The notes beneath the pieces were generated by a model. The model had not been told where the DNA came from and did not search any database. It was given only the letters and a program-made list of their open reading frames with translations. From assembly GCA_012798185.1 (NCBI GenBank), contig JAAZNS010000452.1, forward strand, positions 1 through 12,730: a stretch of 12,730 bases of DNA, read 5' to 3'. Below, one piece after another: positions 1 to 6,018 of the stretch. The stretch's first letter is position 1; the number at the start of each line of letters is the position of its first letter. The translations under genes were made by a program, and so were the position numbers. Origin of the DNA: Chloroflexota bacterium. GTDB lineage: Bacteria; Chloroflexota; Anaerolineae; Anaerolineales; UBA4823.

Positions 1-894
1 ATTTACTTATTCCCTGAAGCGGGAGAAAAAATTATTGCCTTAGGATCAACATTGCAGGGCAGCGGGAATTTCATCCCGATGATCGACCCGAGCTTTGCCG
101 GTAAGATTTCTCTCGACAGTGAAGCTGGCGCCGAGCAAATTGCTTCTGCCCAGCCGGATTGCGTGATCATGAAAAGCACCAACGCCGAAAAAATCGGCGC
201 GCCTCTCGAAGAGCTGAAAATCCCCGTGGTTTACCTGGATTTTGAAACTCCCGATCAATACCAGCGCGATCTAAAAACCCTCGGCCAGCTATTTCAAAAC
301 CCTGCCAGGGCAGAAGAACTGGCAGCTTATTACCAGGGCAAGGTCGATGCTATTTCGAGTGAAGTTTCACTGCTTACCGATGATCAAAAGCCGCGCACTT
401 TGATCCTGAATTATTCCGATAAAGACGGCGAGATTGCCTTTAAAGTCCCTCCGATGAACTGGATGCAGACCATCCTGGTTCAAACAGCCGGCGGGCTGCC
501 TGTTTGGGAAGACGCCAGCCCGGGTAAAGGTTGGACAAAAGTAAACCTGGAACAAATTGCTGCCTGGAACCCCGATGTCATTTTTATTGTCGCCTATTTC
601 AACCCAATCGATGAAGTGCTCGCCAAACTTAAAGCGGATGCCCAATGGCAGGCTTTGGACGCCATGAAAAACGGGAATGTATTTGGCTTCGCCAGTGATG
701 TTTACAGCTGGGATCAATCTGATACCCGTTGGATTTTGGGGTTGGCATGGGTAGCCGGAAAACTGCACCCTGATCTTTTCCCCAATTTCAATATAGTTAA
801 TGAAGCGCAAGCGTTTTATCATGATCTTTATGGGATGGACGAAGTATCTTTCAAGGAAAATATTCAGCCTCTATTATCAGGAGTCGGTAACTGA
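1..894 (+). CDS. ABC transporter substrate-binding protein, iron-siderophore/haem/B12 class (5' partial)
   Basis: Extracellular binding component of a metal-chelate or cobalamin importer (PF01497-type, class III binding protein). The frame is open from base 1, so the N-terminus, signal peptide and lipobox lie outside the window; a TTG at 52 is internal rather than a start. Family signs are the early stretch IIALGST, the segment around 'EQIASAQPDCVIM' (the usual 'leI..l.PDlVi' position), a long backbone-helix region, 'LEQIAAWNPDVIFIV' in the second lobe, and the tail 'WILGLAWVAGKLHPDLF'. The permease and ATPase follow in the same operon: this stop codon overlaps the permease CTG start as CTGA. 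Ligand identity (Fe-siderophore, haem, cobalamin) cannot be read from the sequence, and I see no riboswitch or Fur-like site because the promoter is outside the window. I am sure of the family and unsure of the substrate. Confidence 0.9.
   Translation: MYLFPEAGEKIIALGSTLQGSGNFIPMIDPSFAGKISLDSEAGAEQIASAQPDCVIMKSTNAEKIGAPLEELKIPVVYLDFETPDQYQRDLKTLGQLFQNPARAEELAAYYQGKVDAISSEVSLLTDDQKPRTLILNYSDKDGEIAFKVPPMNWMQTILVQTAGGLPVWEDASPGKGWTKVNLEQIAAWNPDVIFIVAYFNPIDEVLAKLKADAQWQALDAMKNGNVFGFASDVYSWDQSDTRWILGLAWVAGKLHPDLFPNFNIVNEAQAFYHDLYGMDEVSFKENIQPLLSGVGN
879..883 (+). promoter_or_regulatory. Ribosome binding site AGGAG that points to a CTG start
   Basis: AGGAG ends 7 bases before CTG at 891. No ATG, GTG or TTG lies at usable distance in the permease frame, and the TTG at 939 has no Shine-Dalgarno motif before it. 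The site lies inside the end of the binding-protein gene. Confidence 0.6.
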
Positions 895-1925
895 AACCTA
901 AAGAAACCCTAACCACTAAAAAGCCTTTATCAACCACATTGAGCCGCAGCCAAGCGCTGGTGTGGCTTACTGCGCTGCTCATTGTAGTATTCTTGATTTC
1001 GGTTTTTCTTGGCAGATATCCCAAACCAGGATTCATGAGTTTGGAACGCTTATCTGAAGATGAATTAGCCCGATCGCTGATCTTGAATCTGCGCCTGCCG
1101 CGTTTATTGACGGCGGTCTTGTTAGGCATGTCGCTTTCGGCTGCCGGTGCTGTCTTCCAAATGATCTTTGGCAATCCTTTGGTCGAGCCTGGTTTTTTAG
1201 GCGTTTCCCAGGGAGCATCGTTTGGAGCAGCTTTCAGCATCATATTCTTATCCAACTCAGCCTGGATGGTGCAGACTTCGGCAGCACTCTTTGCCCTGTT
1301 TGGGTTGGGGCTGTCATATTTCCTGGCTCGAAGAATTCGATTGGGCGGGTGGGTTCTGCGGCTGGTCCTTTCGGGCATTGCCATAGCCGCTCTATTTTCT
1401 TCTGGATTGGGGATGCTTAAATACATTGCCGATCCATTACGCCAGCTTCCCGAGATTACCTTCTGGCTGTTAGGCGGATTGTGGAGTATCACCTGGAAGA
1501 AATTTCTCTTCATTTTTCCAGCCGTGACGATTGGATTACTGATCATTTACCGTATGCGCTGGCGGATCAATATCCTTTCATTAAGCGATGAAACTGCATT
1601 TTCTCTCAGCGCTGCACCCGGACGCGAACGCACCTTGCTGCTGACAGCATCTGTGCTTGCTGTATCCGCAGTTATTGCGGTGGCGGGCATGGTGGGCTGG
1701 GTAGGATTGATTATTCCCCATATTGCCCGGCGCATTTTCGGTGCCGATGCCCGCACTGTTTTGCCAGCTTCTATGTTAATTGGCGCTTGTTTTGCTGTAT
1801 TCTGTGATGACCTGGGCAGGGTGCTTTACTCCGGCGAGATCCCCTTGGGGATATTGACTTCTTTGCTTGGAGCAGCCATTTTCATGATCTTAATGATGCG
1901 CCAATCATCATTGGTGCAAAAATGA
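891..1925 (+). CDS. FecCD/BtuC-family ABC transporter permease
   Basis: Polytopic inner-membrane permease of a type II importer; its partners are the binding protein upstream and the ATPase downstream. Diagnostic FecCD features counted from TTG 939: 'LRLPRLLTAVLLG' at about 51-63, 'GNPLVEPGFLGVSQGASFG' at about 78-96, 'GMVGWVGLIIPHIAR' in the C-terminal half (the cytoplasmic coupling region), and 'GEIPLGILTSLLGA' near the end. I prefer CTG 891 as start, because it has AGGAG 7 bases upstream and makes a 4-base CTGA overlap with the previous stop. That adds 16 residues (LKPKETLTTKKPLSTT) before the TTG 939 version of 328 residues, giving 344, within the usual family length. An automatic caller would probably report 939. 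The stop overlaps the ATPase ATG by four bases. Family certain, substrate unknown. Confidence 0.92.
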   Translation: MKPKETLTTKKPLSTTLSRSQALVWLTALLIVVFLISVFLGRYPKPGFMSLERLSEDELARSLILNLRLPRLLTAVLLGMSLSAAGAVFQMIFGNPLVEPGFLGVSQGASFGAAFSIIFLSNSAWMVQTSAALFALFGLGLSYFLARRIRLGGWVLRLVLSGIAIAALFSSGLGMLKYIADPLRQLPEITFWLLGGLWSITWKKFLFIFPAVTIGLLIIYRMRWRINILSLSDETAFSLSAAPGRERTLLLTASVLAVSAVIAVAGMVGWVGLIIPHIARRIFGADARTVLPASMLIGACFAVFCDDLGRVLYSGEIPLGILTSLLGAAIFMILMMRQSSLVQK

Positions 1926-2701
1926 CTCCCACCTGCATGTTAAAATTCGACCATATTTCTTTTAGTTACCCCTCAGCTGCCTGCTCGGTGATTCAGGATT
2001 TTAATCTCGAAATCGAAACCGGGACGATTACCGCCATTTTGGGACCCAACGGCGCCGGCAAAACCACGCTGCTTTATCTGGCACTTGGCTGGTTAAAACC
2101 CCAACACGGCAATATCCTGCTGGCGCAGAAGGCATTGAGCAATTACAGCCGCCGCATGATCGGTCAATGGATGGGTTTGGTACCGCAAAGCGAACATATC
2201 CCTTTCGAGTTTTCGCTTTTAGAATTTGTCCTTTTAGGGCGCGCCCCTCATCTCGAACCATTAGATATGCCGGGCAAAGAAGATCTTGACATTGCTGCTG
2301 AAGCGCTGCACCGGGTGGGCATGTCGGCATTGCAGCATCAATCCATCCACAAGATCAGCGGCGGCGAACGCCAGTTAGTATTGATGGCACGAGTCCTGGC
2401 ACAGCAACCGCGCCTGCTGCTTTTAGATGAGCCAACTTCCCACCTGGACTTATGCAATAAGGGACGACTGGTGCATTTACTGCGTGAACTGGCAGGGAAA
2501 GATATTACCATCCTGTTTACTACCCATGAACCAGATGTCGCTTCTGCCCTCGCCACCCACCTGGTTTTGATGCGAAAAGGGGAAATATTGAAAACCGGCA
2601 CATTGGAAGATGTTTTTACCGCCCAGAATTTGAGTCAACTGTATCAGCTACCCGTTGACGTGATCGATGTTGCGGGGAGGAAAATTGCTATTTGGATATA
2701 G
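1922..2701 (+). CDS. ABC transporter ATP-binding protein, FepC/BtuD type
   Basis: Cytoplasmic ATPase that powers the FecCD-type importer encoded just upstream. All nucleotide-binding elements are intact: Walker A GPNGAGKTT at 41-49, Q-loop glutamine 89, signature SGGER at 146-150, Walker B LLLLDE at 165-170, D-loop SHLD at 173-176 and the switch histidine 202 in 'TTHEPD'. At 259 residues it has the normal length for the family. The ATG overlaps the permease stop as ATGA, implying translational coupling; I see no clear Shine-Dalgarno motif. A second in-frame ATG at 1937 begins 'MLKFDHISF' and would also fit the family's usual N-terminus. The gene ends 8 bases before the convergent M23 peptidase gene, so the importer operon stops here. 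Confidence 0.94.
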   Translation: MTPTCMLKFDHISFSYPSAACSVIQDFNLEIETGTITAILGPNGAGKTTLLYLALGWLKPQHGNILLAQKALSNYSRRMIGQWMGLVPQSEHIPFEFSLLEFVLLGRAPHLEPLDMPGKEDLDIAAEALHRVGMSALQHQSIHKISGGERQLVLMARVLAQQPRLLLLDEPTSHLDLCNKGRLVHLLRELAGKDITILFTTHEPDVASALATHLVLMRKGEILKTGTLEDVFTAQNLSQLYQLPVDVIDVAGRKIAIWI

Positions 2702-2733
2702 CCGGTGTTTACTTTTCCTTTGGGCACACCGGC
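2701..2733. terminator. Inverted repeat at convergent gene ends, possible weak terminator
   Basis: GCCGGTGT (2701-2708) and ACACCGGC (2726-2733) form a perfect 8-bp stem with a 17-base loop, exactly where two convergent genes meet. Neither strand shows a T-run after the stem, so it is not a classical intrinsic terminator. The right arm lies inside the last codons of the M23 gene. It could act as a bidirectional transcript-end hairpin. Confidence 0.3.
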
Positions 2734-3434
2734 ACTTCTCCCTTATTTGTGTTGGCATTCAATGGCAAGCCAAAATAAGGTGAAGGGTCGAGGGTGTTGC
2801 GGATTTCTAATTCGTTCAGAAAATGCCCCGGGTTGGAAGGGTCATCCAGCACAATCGAGAAATGCAGGTGAACCCCGGTGGGATTGTTAGAGTCGCCGGA
2901 ATAATTACCCTGATAGCCCAGCAGTGTTCCCGCATCCACATAAGTTTCGCTTGTGCCTGGTGGAAATTCCGGTACGATATACGATTTGCCCTCTGCATCC
3001 GCCAGATGTGTGTAATAAAGCCAGATCTGCCGCTTAGGGTACAATGGGTCTTGAGAGATGCGCACAATCAGCGAAGATTTCCATTCTGGCAGGCGGGTGA
3101 GATAACCGGCGTAAGCCGCCCGTACAGCTACCTTGCCCGGCTCGCCGCCGCCAAAAATATCGATACCCTGGTGGCGGTGATTAACGCGGAAAGAATCATC
3201 CCATAGATAACCGATAAAACCAGAAGTGGGAAAAATAAAAGGCGCCTCGCCGCAGCGTTCGCCGACATGGATTGCCCAATCAGGATGCGCTAGGGGGTCA
3301 TTTAACCATGCTATCACCAGCACCGAACGTCTGGCATCGGTGGCGTATTTACGGTAAAGGAAATATCCGGCTACCAAAACAGCCACTACGAACACTGAAA
3401 TGGTTAAACGTAATAATAATCGTGATGACTTCAT
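2709..3434 (-). CDS. Membrane-anchored M23 (LytM-type) zinc metallopeptidase
   Basis: Likely cell-wall peptidase or LytM-fold regulator facing outside the membrane. Residues 9-27 are a hydrophobic N-terminal anchor preceded by basic residues, without an obvious cleavage or lipobox motif. The M23 core is intact: HQGID at 88-92 (zinc ligands H88 and D92), YTHLAD at 140-145 (catalytic-type H143), and GVHLHF at 187-192 (H189 and the third ligand H191). This argues for an active enzyme rather than a degenerate LytM scaffold. The protein is 241 residues, with no coiled coil and no SH3 or LysM domain visible. Its ATG overlaps the stop of the EthD-like gene upstream (ATGA), so the two are co-translated. 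The substrate, presumably peptidoglycan cross-links, is inferred from the family. Confidence 0.88.
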   Translation of the reverse strand: MKSSRLLLRLTISVFVVAVLVAGYFLYRKYATDARRSVLVIAWLNDPLAHPDWAIHVGERCGEAPFIFPTSGFIGYLWDDSFRVNHRHQGIDIFGGGEPGKVAVRAAYAGYLTRLPEWKSSLIVRISQDPLYPKRQIWLYYTHLADAEGKSYIVPEFPPGTSETYVDAGTLLGYQGNYSGDSNNPTGVHLHFSIVLDDPSNPGHFLNELEIRNTLDPSPYFGLPLNANTNKGEVPVCPKEK

Positions 3435-3772
3435 GAGTTTTGGGGAGTGTTTTCCCCGATATTGCCCGGAGTGTTTTCTTTATGATCTGCCAGGAAAAGC
3501 GACACCCTTCCGCCGGTGATTTGCTGCAAGAGCCTGCCCGCTTCCCGACCGGCAGGCGATGCCATAGCAGCCCGGGCGCTTTCCGGCGAGTCGAAATACA
3601 GCTCAAAAATCAAGCCTGGCAGGGTTTTTCCAAAGAGAATGGCATCCACCCGGCTGAATGTCTCCCGCAGCAATCCGGGCATGCTTTCTGCAAGATGCAA
3701 AAATCCAGGCCAGGCTTCATCAAAGGCGGAAGAGTCATTCATCTGTTCGATCACTATCACCAGTTTATGCAT
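3431..3772 (-). CDS. EthD-like dimeric alpha/beta-barrel protein
   Basis: Small protein of 113 residues resembling the EthD family (PF07110) of ferredoxin-like dimeric barrels. Supporting features are the opening strand 'KLVIVIEQ', the central 'GLLRETFSRVDAILFG', and the typical block 'FELYFDSPESARAAMASPAGR', where a strand is followed by 'dspe.a.aa..s..G'. The last 16 or so residues are polar and probably disordered. The start is well supported: TGAGG lies 7 bases upstream of the ATG, and a perfect TATAAT lies just before that. EthD itself is needed for ethyl tert-butyl ether breakdown, but most relatives have no known role and I assign none. It is translationally coupled to an M23 peptidase, an unusual partner. 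Another barrel family (ABM or DUF1330-like) is the main alternative. Confidence 0.75.
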   Translation of the reverse strand: MHKLVIVIEQMNDSSAFDEAWPGFLHLAESMPGLLRETFSRVDAILFGKTLPGLIFELYFDSPESARAAMASPAGREAGRLLQQITGGRVSLFLADHKENTPGNIGENTPQNS

Positions 3773-3791
3773 TGGGCAGCCTCAGGCGTCC

Positions 3792-3797
3792 ATTATA
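3792..3797 (-). promoter_or_regulatory. -10 element for the EthD/M23 operon
   Basis: On the minus strand this reads TATAAT, a perfect -10 hexamer, about 20 bases before the ATG at 3772. The expected leader is short and contains the TGAGG ribosome binding site. No convincing -35 box is seen at 17 bases (AAGTCG), so the promoter may be weak or activator-dependent. Confidence 0.4.
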
Positions 3798-3830
3798 CCG
3801 CAGGGAATTCCACTCGACTTAAATGCAACC

Positions 3831-3858
3831 TTCACACATTTTTTGCGTAAGGTATCAT
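3831..3858 (+). promoter_or_regulatory. Promoter of the PspC-domain gene
   Basis: TTCACA (3831-3836), a 16-base spacer, then TATCAT (3853-3858); each box matches the sigma-70 consensus at 5 of 6 positions. It is followed by an AAAGGAG ribosome binding site and ATG at 3884. It lies back to back with the minus-strand -10 at 3792-3797. Confidence 0.45.
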
Positions 3859-3883
3859 AGAAACAACAAAAGGAGTAAATATA

Positions 3884-4138
3884 ATGTCTTCAGAATATCG
3901 TCGTCTTTACCGCTCTCGTAAAGAGCGTATGCTTTTTGGGGTATGTGGCGGATTGGGTGAGTACTTCAAGATCGATCCCACGCTGGTCCGCCTGGCTTTT
4001 GTTATCGCTACGTTATTGGGCGGGCCGGGGTTGATCGCTTATGTGGTTTTATTGATCGTAGTACCGGAAGAGAACGAGCAGGTAGTCGAACCCGTGGTTG
4101 TTGATGCGCCGCCCGTTGATGAACCCCCAGCCGCATGA
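3884..4138 (+). CDS. PspC domain-containing small membrane protein
   Basis: An 84-residue protein built almost entirely of a PspC domain (PF04024), named after the phage-shock protein that senses envelope stress with PspA/PspB in enterobacteria. Family signature: 'RLYRSRKERMLFGVCGGLGEYF' near residues 7-28, with the conserved GVCGGLGEYF core, then 'DPTLVRLAFV' leading into one transmembrane helix at about 37-61, and PEE at the membrane exit. The tail (about 64-84) is acidic and rich in valine and proline. Start choice is firm: AAGGAG is correctly spaced before the ATG and a promoter is visible. No PspA or PspB is nearby, so this is a stand-alone PspC homologue of the kind common outside Proteobacteria; a stress role is inferred from family only. 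Confidence 0.9.
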   Translation: MSSEYRRLYRSRKERMLFGVCGGLGEYFKIDPTLVRLAFVIATLLGGPGLIAYVVLLIVVPEENEQVVEPVVVDAPPVDEPPAA

Positions 4139-4238
4139 GCAAGTTGATAACCGGAATGTACAGGTTGTTAAAAAAGTAATAATGTCATGTTGAGCGGAGC
4201 AAAACATCTTTTCTAATAATAAGACTCTTCGCTCCGTT

Positions 4239-4308
4239 TGTCATTCTGAGGAGCGTTCTTTGCGACGAAGAATCTGTTTTTAGACCCTTCGCTCCGCTCA
4301 GAATGACA
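4239..4308. repeat. Best-preserved palindromic repeat unit
   Basis: The ends TGTCATTCTGAG (4239-4250) and CTCAGAATGACA (4297-4308) are perfect 12-base inverted repeats. Inside, CGAAGAATCT can pair with AGACCCTTCG except for two positions. The 70-base unit would fold into a long interrupted hairpin as RNA or single-stranded DNA. Confidence 0.8.
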
Positions 4309-4320
4309 GGACCCTTGGAT

Positions 4321-4390
4321 TGTCATTCTGAGGAGCGTTCTTTGCGACGAAGAATCTATTTTTAGACCCTTCGCTTCGCTCAGGGCGACA
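4321..4390. repeat. Second repeat unit with a diverged right arm
   Basis: The left half is identical to the unit at 4239 over 37 bases. The right arm has changed to TTCGCTTCGCTCAGGGCGACA, so the terminal pairing with TGTCATTCTGAG is weakened. The asymmetry suggests the right arms come from different sub-variants of the repeat family. Confidence 0.7.
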
Positions 4391-4479
4391 GCCAGTCGAT
4401 GAAAAGATTCTTCGCTCCGCTCAGAATGACAGAATCCTTGGATTCCATCGCTCCGCTCAGGGTGACAGCTTACTTTTTG

Positions 4480-5001
4480 CTAAAAAACAATCGCCTCTGT
4501 TTTAATCACTTCCGCACCTGCCTGGGCAAGTTGAGTATTCCAGGTTTCGATAAGTTTAGCGGCATCCTTGGAATAATTGCTGTGAGCATCACTTGCCAGG
4601 GTTACCTGGTAGCCTCTTTTCAGTGCGTCCTGAGTGCCGGCTCTGATGCAGCCGTGGGTGACCAGTCCGCATATCACCAGACGGGCAATGCCCAGCTTAT
4701 CTAGTTCCTCCCCCAAGGTGGTATCTTCGAAAGCACTGCCATGTTGCTTATGAATGATCAATTCGTTTTCCCGCGGGTGAAGAGATGGATGTAATTGCCA
4801 ATTCACCGAACCCACCGGAAAAACCTTGTCGCTCTGGTGCTGGACGTAGATAACCGGTACGCCAGCTTGATGGGCGCGTTCCACCAGCAAATGGATATTT
4901 TGCAGCAGCAAGTCGGCTTTGTAGATAGGGGTAGATCGATTGAACAAGCCCTGCTGCACATCGATAACGAGCAAAGCAGTAGAAAGCACAATATTTTTCA
5001 T
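4480..5001 (-). CDS. Isochorismatase-family cysteine hydrolase
   Basis: Cytoplasmic hydrolase of the isochorismatase/nicotinamidase fold (PF00857), 173 residues, normal for stand-alone members. The catalytic triad is in place: D14 in 'LLVIDVQ', K85 in 'IHKQHGSAF', and C118 in 'VTHGCIRAG'; the V114-T115 pair is where the family's non-proline cis peptide sits. The F91 position after 'HGSA' and 'SDAHSNYSKDAA' also match family blocks. The substrate cannot be told: no menaquinone, siderophore or NAD genes lie nearby, and family members include nicotinamidases, N-carbamoylsarcosine amidases and unassigned amidases. It follows the toxin gene on the same strand after a 100-base gap that holds its own candidate promoter, so it need not belong to the toxin-antitoxin transcript. 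AAGGA about 10 bases before the ATG supports the start. Confidence 0.9.
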   Translation of the reverse strand: MKNIVLSTALLVIDVQQGLFNRSTPIYKADLLLQNIHLLVERAHQAGVPVIYVQHQSDKVFPVGSVNWQLHPSLHPRENELIIHKQHGSAFEDTTLGEELDKLGIARLVICGLVTHGCIRAGTQDALKRGYQVTLASDAHSNYSKDAAKLIETWNTQLAQAGAEVIKTEAIVF

Positions 5002-5039
5002 TAATAATTAGTCCTTGTTTTTAAGGGAGTCATTAACAC

Positions 5040-5068
5040 ATTATAAATATCAAGAAAGCTAATGACAT
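5040..5068 (-). promoter_or_regulatory. Candidate promoter of the isochorismatase-family gene
   Basis: On the minus strand ATGTCA (4 of 6 to the -35 consensus), a 17-base spacer and a perfect TATAAT sit in the gap between the toxin stop and the hydrolase ATG at 5001. It implies independent expression of the hydrolase. Confidence 0.4.
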
Positions 5069-5101
5069 CTGCAACTTTTTGTTTACTATGATTATATAAT
5101 C

Positions 5102-5458
5102 TCAATCTATCTCAGCAGGTTCTGTCAATAATCGGATTCCATCCAATATCTTCTCAATGCGTTTTTTTGAGAGAGAGCCGATTCGCTCATCCAATTGTCT
5201 TTTGTCTACAGTGAAGATTTGTGAAACCAGCACAGCACTCTGTTTAGGAAGATTGCCTTCCTCTACATCCAACAGCACATTACCAGGCGCGAGAGCACGT
5301 TTTAAGTTTGAAGTCAACGCACAAACCACAACAGTATTTATCTTACTCTGATTGAAAATGTTGTTTTGCACAACGACATGAGGGTAACGATACCCCGGTT
5401 CTGATCCGAATGGCTCTTCGACTTCAATCCAATATATCTCCCCTTGCTTGATCACCAT
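5102..5458 (-). CDS. mazF: MazF/PemK-family mRNA interferase toxin
   Basis: Type II toxin that cuts RNA at short sequence motifs, 118 residues, the family's usual size. N-terminal 'KQGEIYWI' is the first barrel strand; 'PGYRYPHVVVQN' carries R24, the catalytic arginine position; 'TVVVCALTSN' carries T49-S50, matching the conserved catalytic Thr position. 'LLDVEEGNLPKQSAVLVSQIFTVDK' (split here by eye into the 'GL.k.S.v...qi...dk' block) is also typical. Its ATG lies inside the last codons of the antitoxin gene, with a 7-base overlap and a G-rich stretch just upstream as a possible ribosome binding site. This coupling keeps toxin translation dependent on antitoxin translation. All key residues are present, so the toxin is probably functional. 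The cleavage motif cannot be predicted. Confidence 0.92.
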   Translation of the reverse strand: MVIKQGEIYWIEVEEPFGSEPGYRYPHVVVQNNIFNQSKINTVVVCALTSNLKRALAPGNVLLDVEEGNLPKQSAVLVSQIFTVDKRQLDERIGSLSKKRIEKILDGIRLLTEPAEID

Positions 5459-5706
5459 TCGCCCCCCAAAATTTTGCGGTGTTGCTTGCGCATTTGGCGA
5501 AGATAGGTTTGCTCATTCAATTCTGTCTCTTCGGTATATGCATCATTGAGTTTTTCCAACAGCTGCTGGTTTTGATAATGGCGGATATATTCTTCAACTG
5601 CCATTCCAAATAATTCGCTGCGGGAAACGTGCGGCTGGCGCGCTAATTTATCTACCTGATCGAATAAGGATTGCCGGATGGAAATAGCGGTTTTTATATT
5701 AGTCAT
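5452..5706 (-). CDS. Ribbon-helix-helix antitoxin, partner of the MazF toxin
   Basis: An 84-residue protein whose N-terminus 'NIKTAISIRQSLFDQVDKLAR' is a ribbon-helix-helix (CopG/MetJ-like) DNA-binding segment: a short strand, helix 1, a turn at 'PHVSRSELF', then helix 2 'GMAVEEYIRHY'. The charged C-terminal half (about 45-84) is predicted helical or disordered and would wrap the toxin. It probably neutralises the downstream toxin and represses the shared promoter. It is an RHH-type partner, not the AbrB-fold MazE of E. coli; this pairing is well known among MazF systems. No strong ribosome binding site is seen before the ATG; the upstream region holds a repeated hexamer that could be its operator. 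Confidence 0.88.
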   Translation of the reverse strand: MTNIKTAISIRQSLFDQVDKLARQPHVSRSELFGMAVEEYIRHYQNQQLLEKLNDAYTEETELNEQTYLRQMRKQHRKILGGEW

Positions 5707-5713
5707 TGTATAT

Positions 5714-5731
5714 TACCATTATTTATACCAT
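5714..5731 (-). promoter_or_regulatory. Possible antitoxin operator: ATGGTA direct repeats
   Basis: ATGGTA occurs twice on the minus strand, at 5726-5731 and 5714-5719, 12 bases apart, in the 60-base AT-rich leader before the antitoxin ATG. RHH repressors often bind tandem half-sites about one helical turn apart. TATAAA overlaps the area as a possible -10 box, but no good -35 box is seen. Confidence 0.3.
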
Positions 5732-5766
5732 TTGTTTAACATCTCGTTATATCATTATCAATTGAT

Positions 5767-5952
5767 CTAATATATAAAGCGGATCATATCAGGCTCTTCC
5801 ACCAGCCAGTGTGCCCAATCTTCCCGCCCATTTTTTACCGCTGCCTTCGAAGCCTCATTCCAATCATATGGCGCAGCTACCACCTCCACTTGCCAGCTAC
5901 CGGCAATATTGGCGAGCAAAGCATAGCGAGCATGCGGGCTGCCGCATTCCAT
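5767..5952 (-). pseudogene. C-terminal remnant of a metallophosphoesterase
   Basis: A 61-codon open stretch whose translation, 'CGSPHARYALLANIAG' to 'APYDWNEASKAA' to 'NGREDWAHWL', resembles the last part of calcineurin-like (YfcE/MJ0936-type) phosphoesterases, which often end 'RYAll...W.v.l..vpYD...aa.aa...grpdWa..L'. The metal-binding and catalytic part (DxH, GD, GNHD, GH motifs) is missing. An in-frame TGA lies two codons upstream of the apparent ATG, no ribosome binding site precedes it, and the 66 bases between it and the next gene hold no trace of the missing part. I infer a 5'-deleted pseudogene with a breakpoint near 5950. A genuine tiny protein is possible but less likely. Confidence 0.5.
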
Positions 5953-6018
5953 AGCGAATCAGATGAAGTGATAGAAAATTCCCTTTGTCTTAATAATTCG
6001 AATTTGCTTCTATATAAA

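Larger units (their letters stand above)
4183..4468. repeat. Cluster of hairpin-forming intergenic repeats
   Basis: The 341-base gap between the convergent PspC and isochorismatase genes is filled mostly by degenerate copies of one palindromic repeat. Two near-complete units are at 4239-4308 and 4321-4389, 82 bases apart. They are identical for their first 37 bases and have the layout TGTCATTCTGAG...CGAAGAATCT...AGACCCTTCGCT...CTCAGAATGACA. A diverged copy lies at 4183-4236, and two right-end-only fragments lie at about 4405-4432 and 4446-4468. The linker CCTTGGATT recurs at 4313 and 4436, so linker and unit were duplicated together. No ORF here looks coding. I recall similar elements as highly repeated in Anaerolineae-like genomes. 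They may be REP/MITE-like mobile relics and may also work as transcript-end hairpins. Confidence 0.85.

Noticed and set aside
851..1546. Minus-strand open frame of 231 codons
   Set aside because: It is antisense to the FecCD permease and its translation is rich in R, K, N and P without any domain pattern, as expected for a shadow frame.
3440..3860. Two plus-strand frames opposite the EthD-like gene
   Set aside because: They overlap each other and the well-supported minus-strand gene, and they lack ribosome binding sites.
4183..4468. CRISPR array
   Set aside because: The copies are palindromic over their whole length, unevenly spaced and partly truncated; there are no unique spacers of constant length and no cas genes.
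4399..4704. Plus-strand open frame of 101 codons
   Set aside because: It starts in the repeat cluster and then runs antisense to the isochorismatase-family gene, whose catalytic residues are intact; no ribosome binding site or family match.
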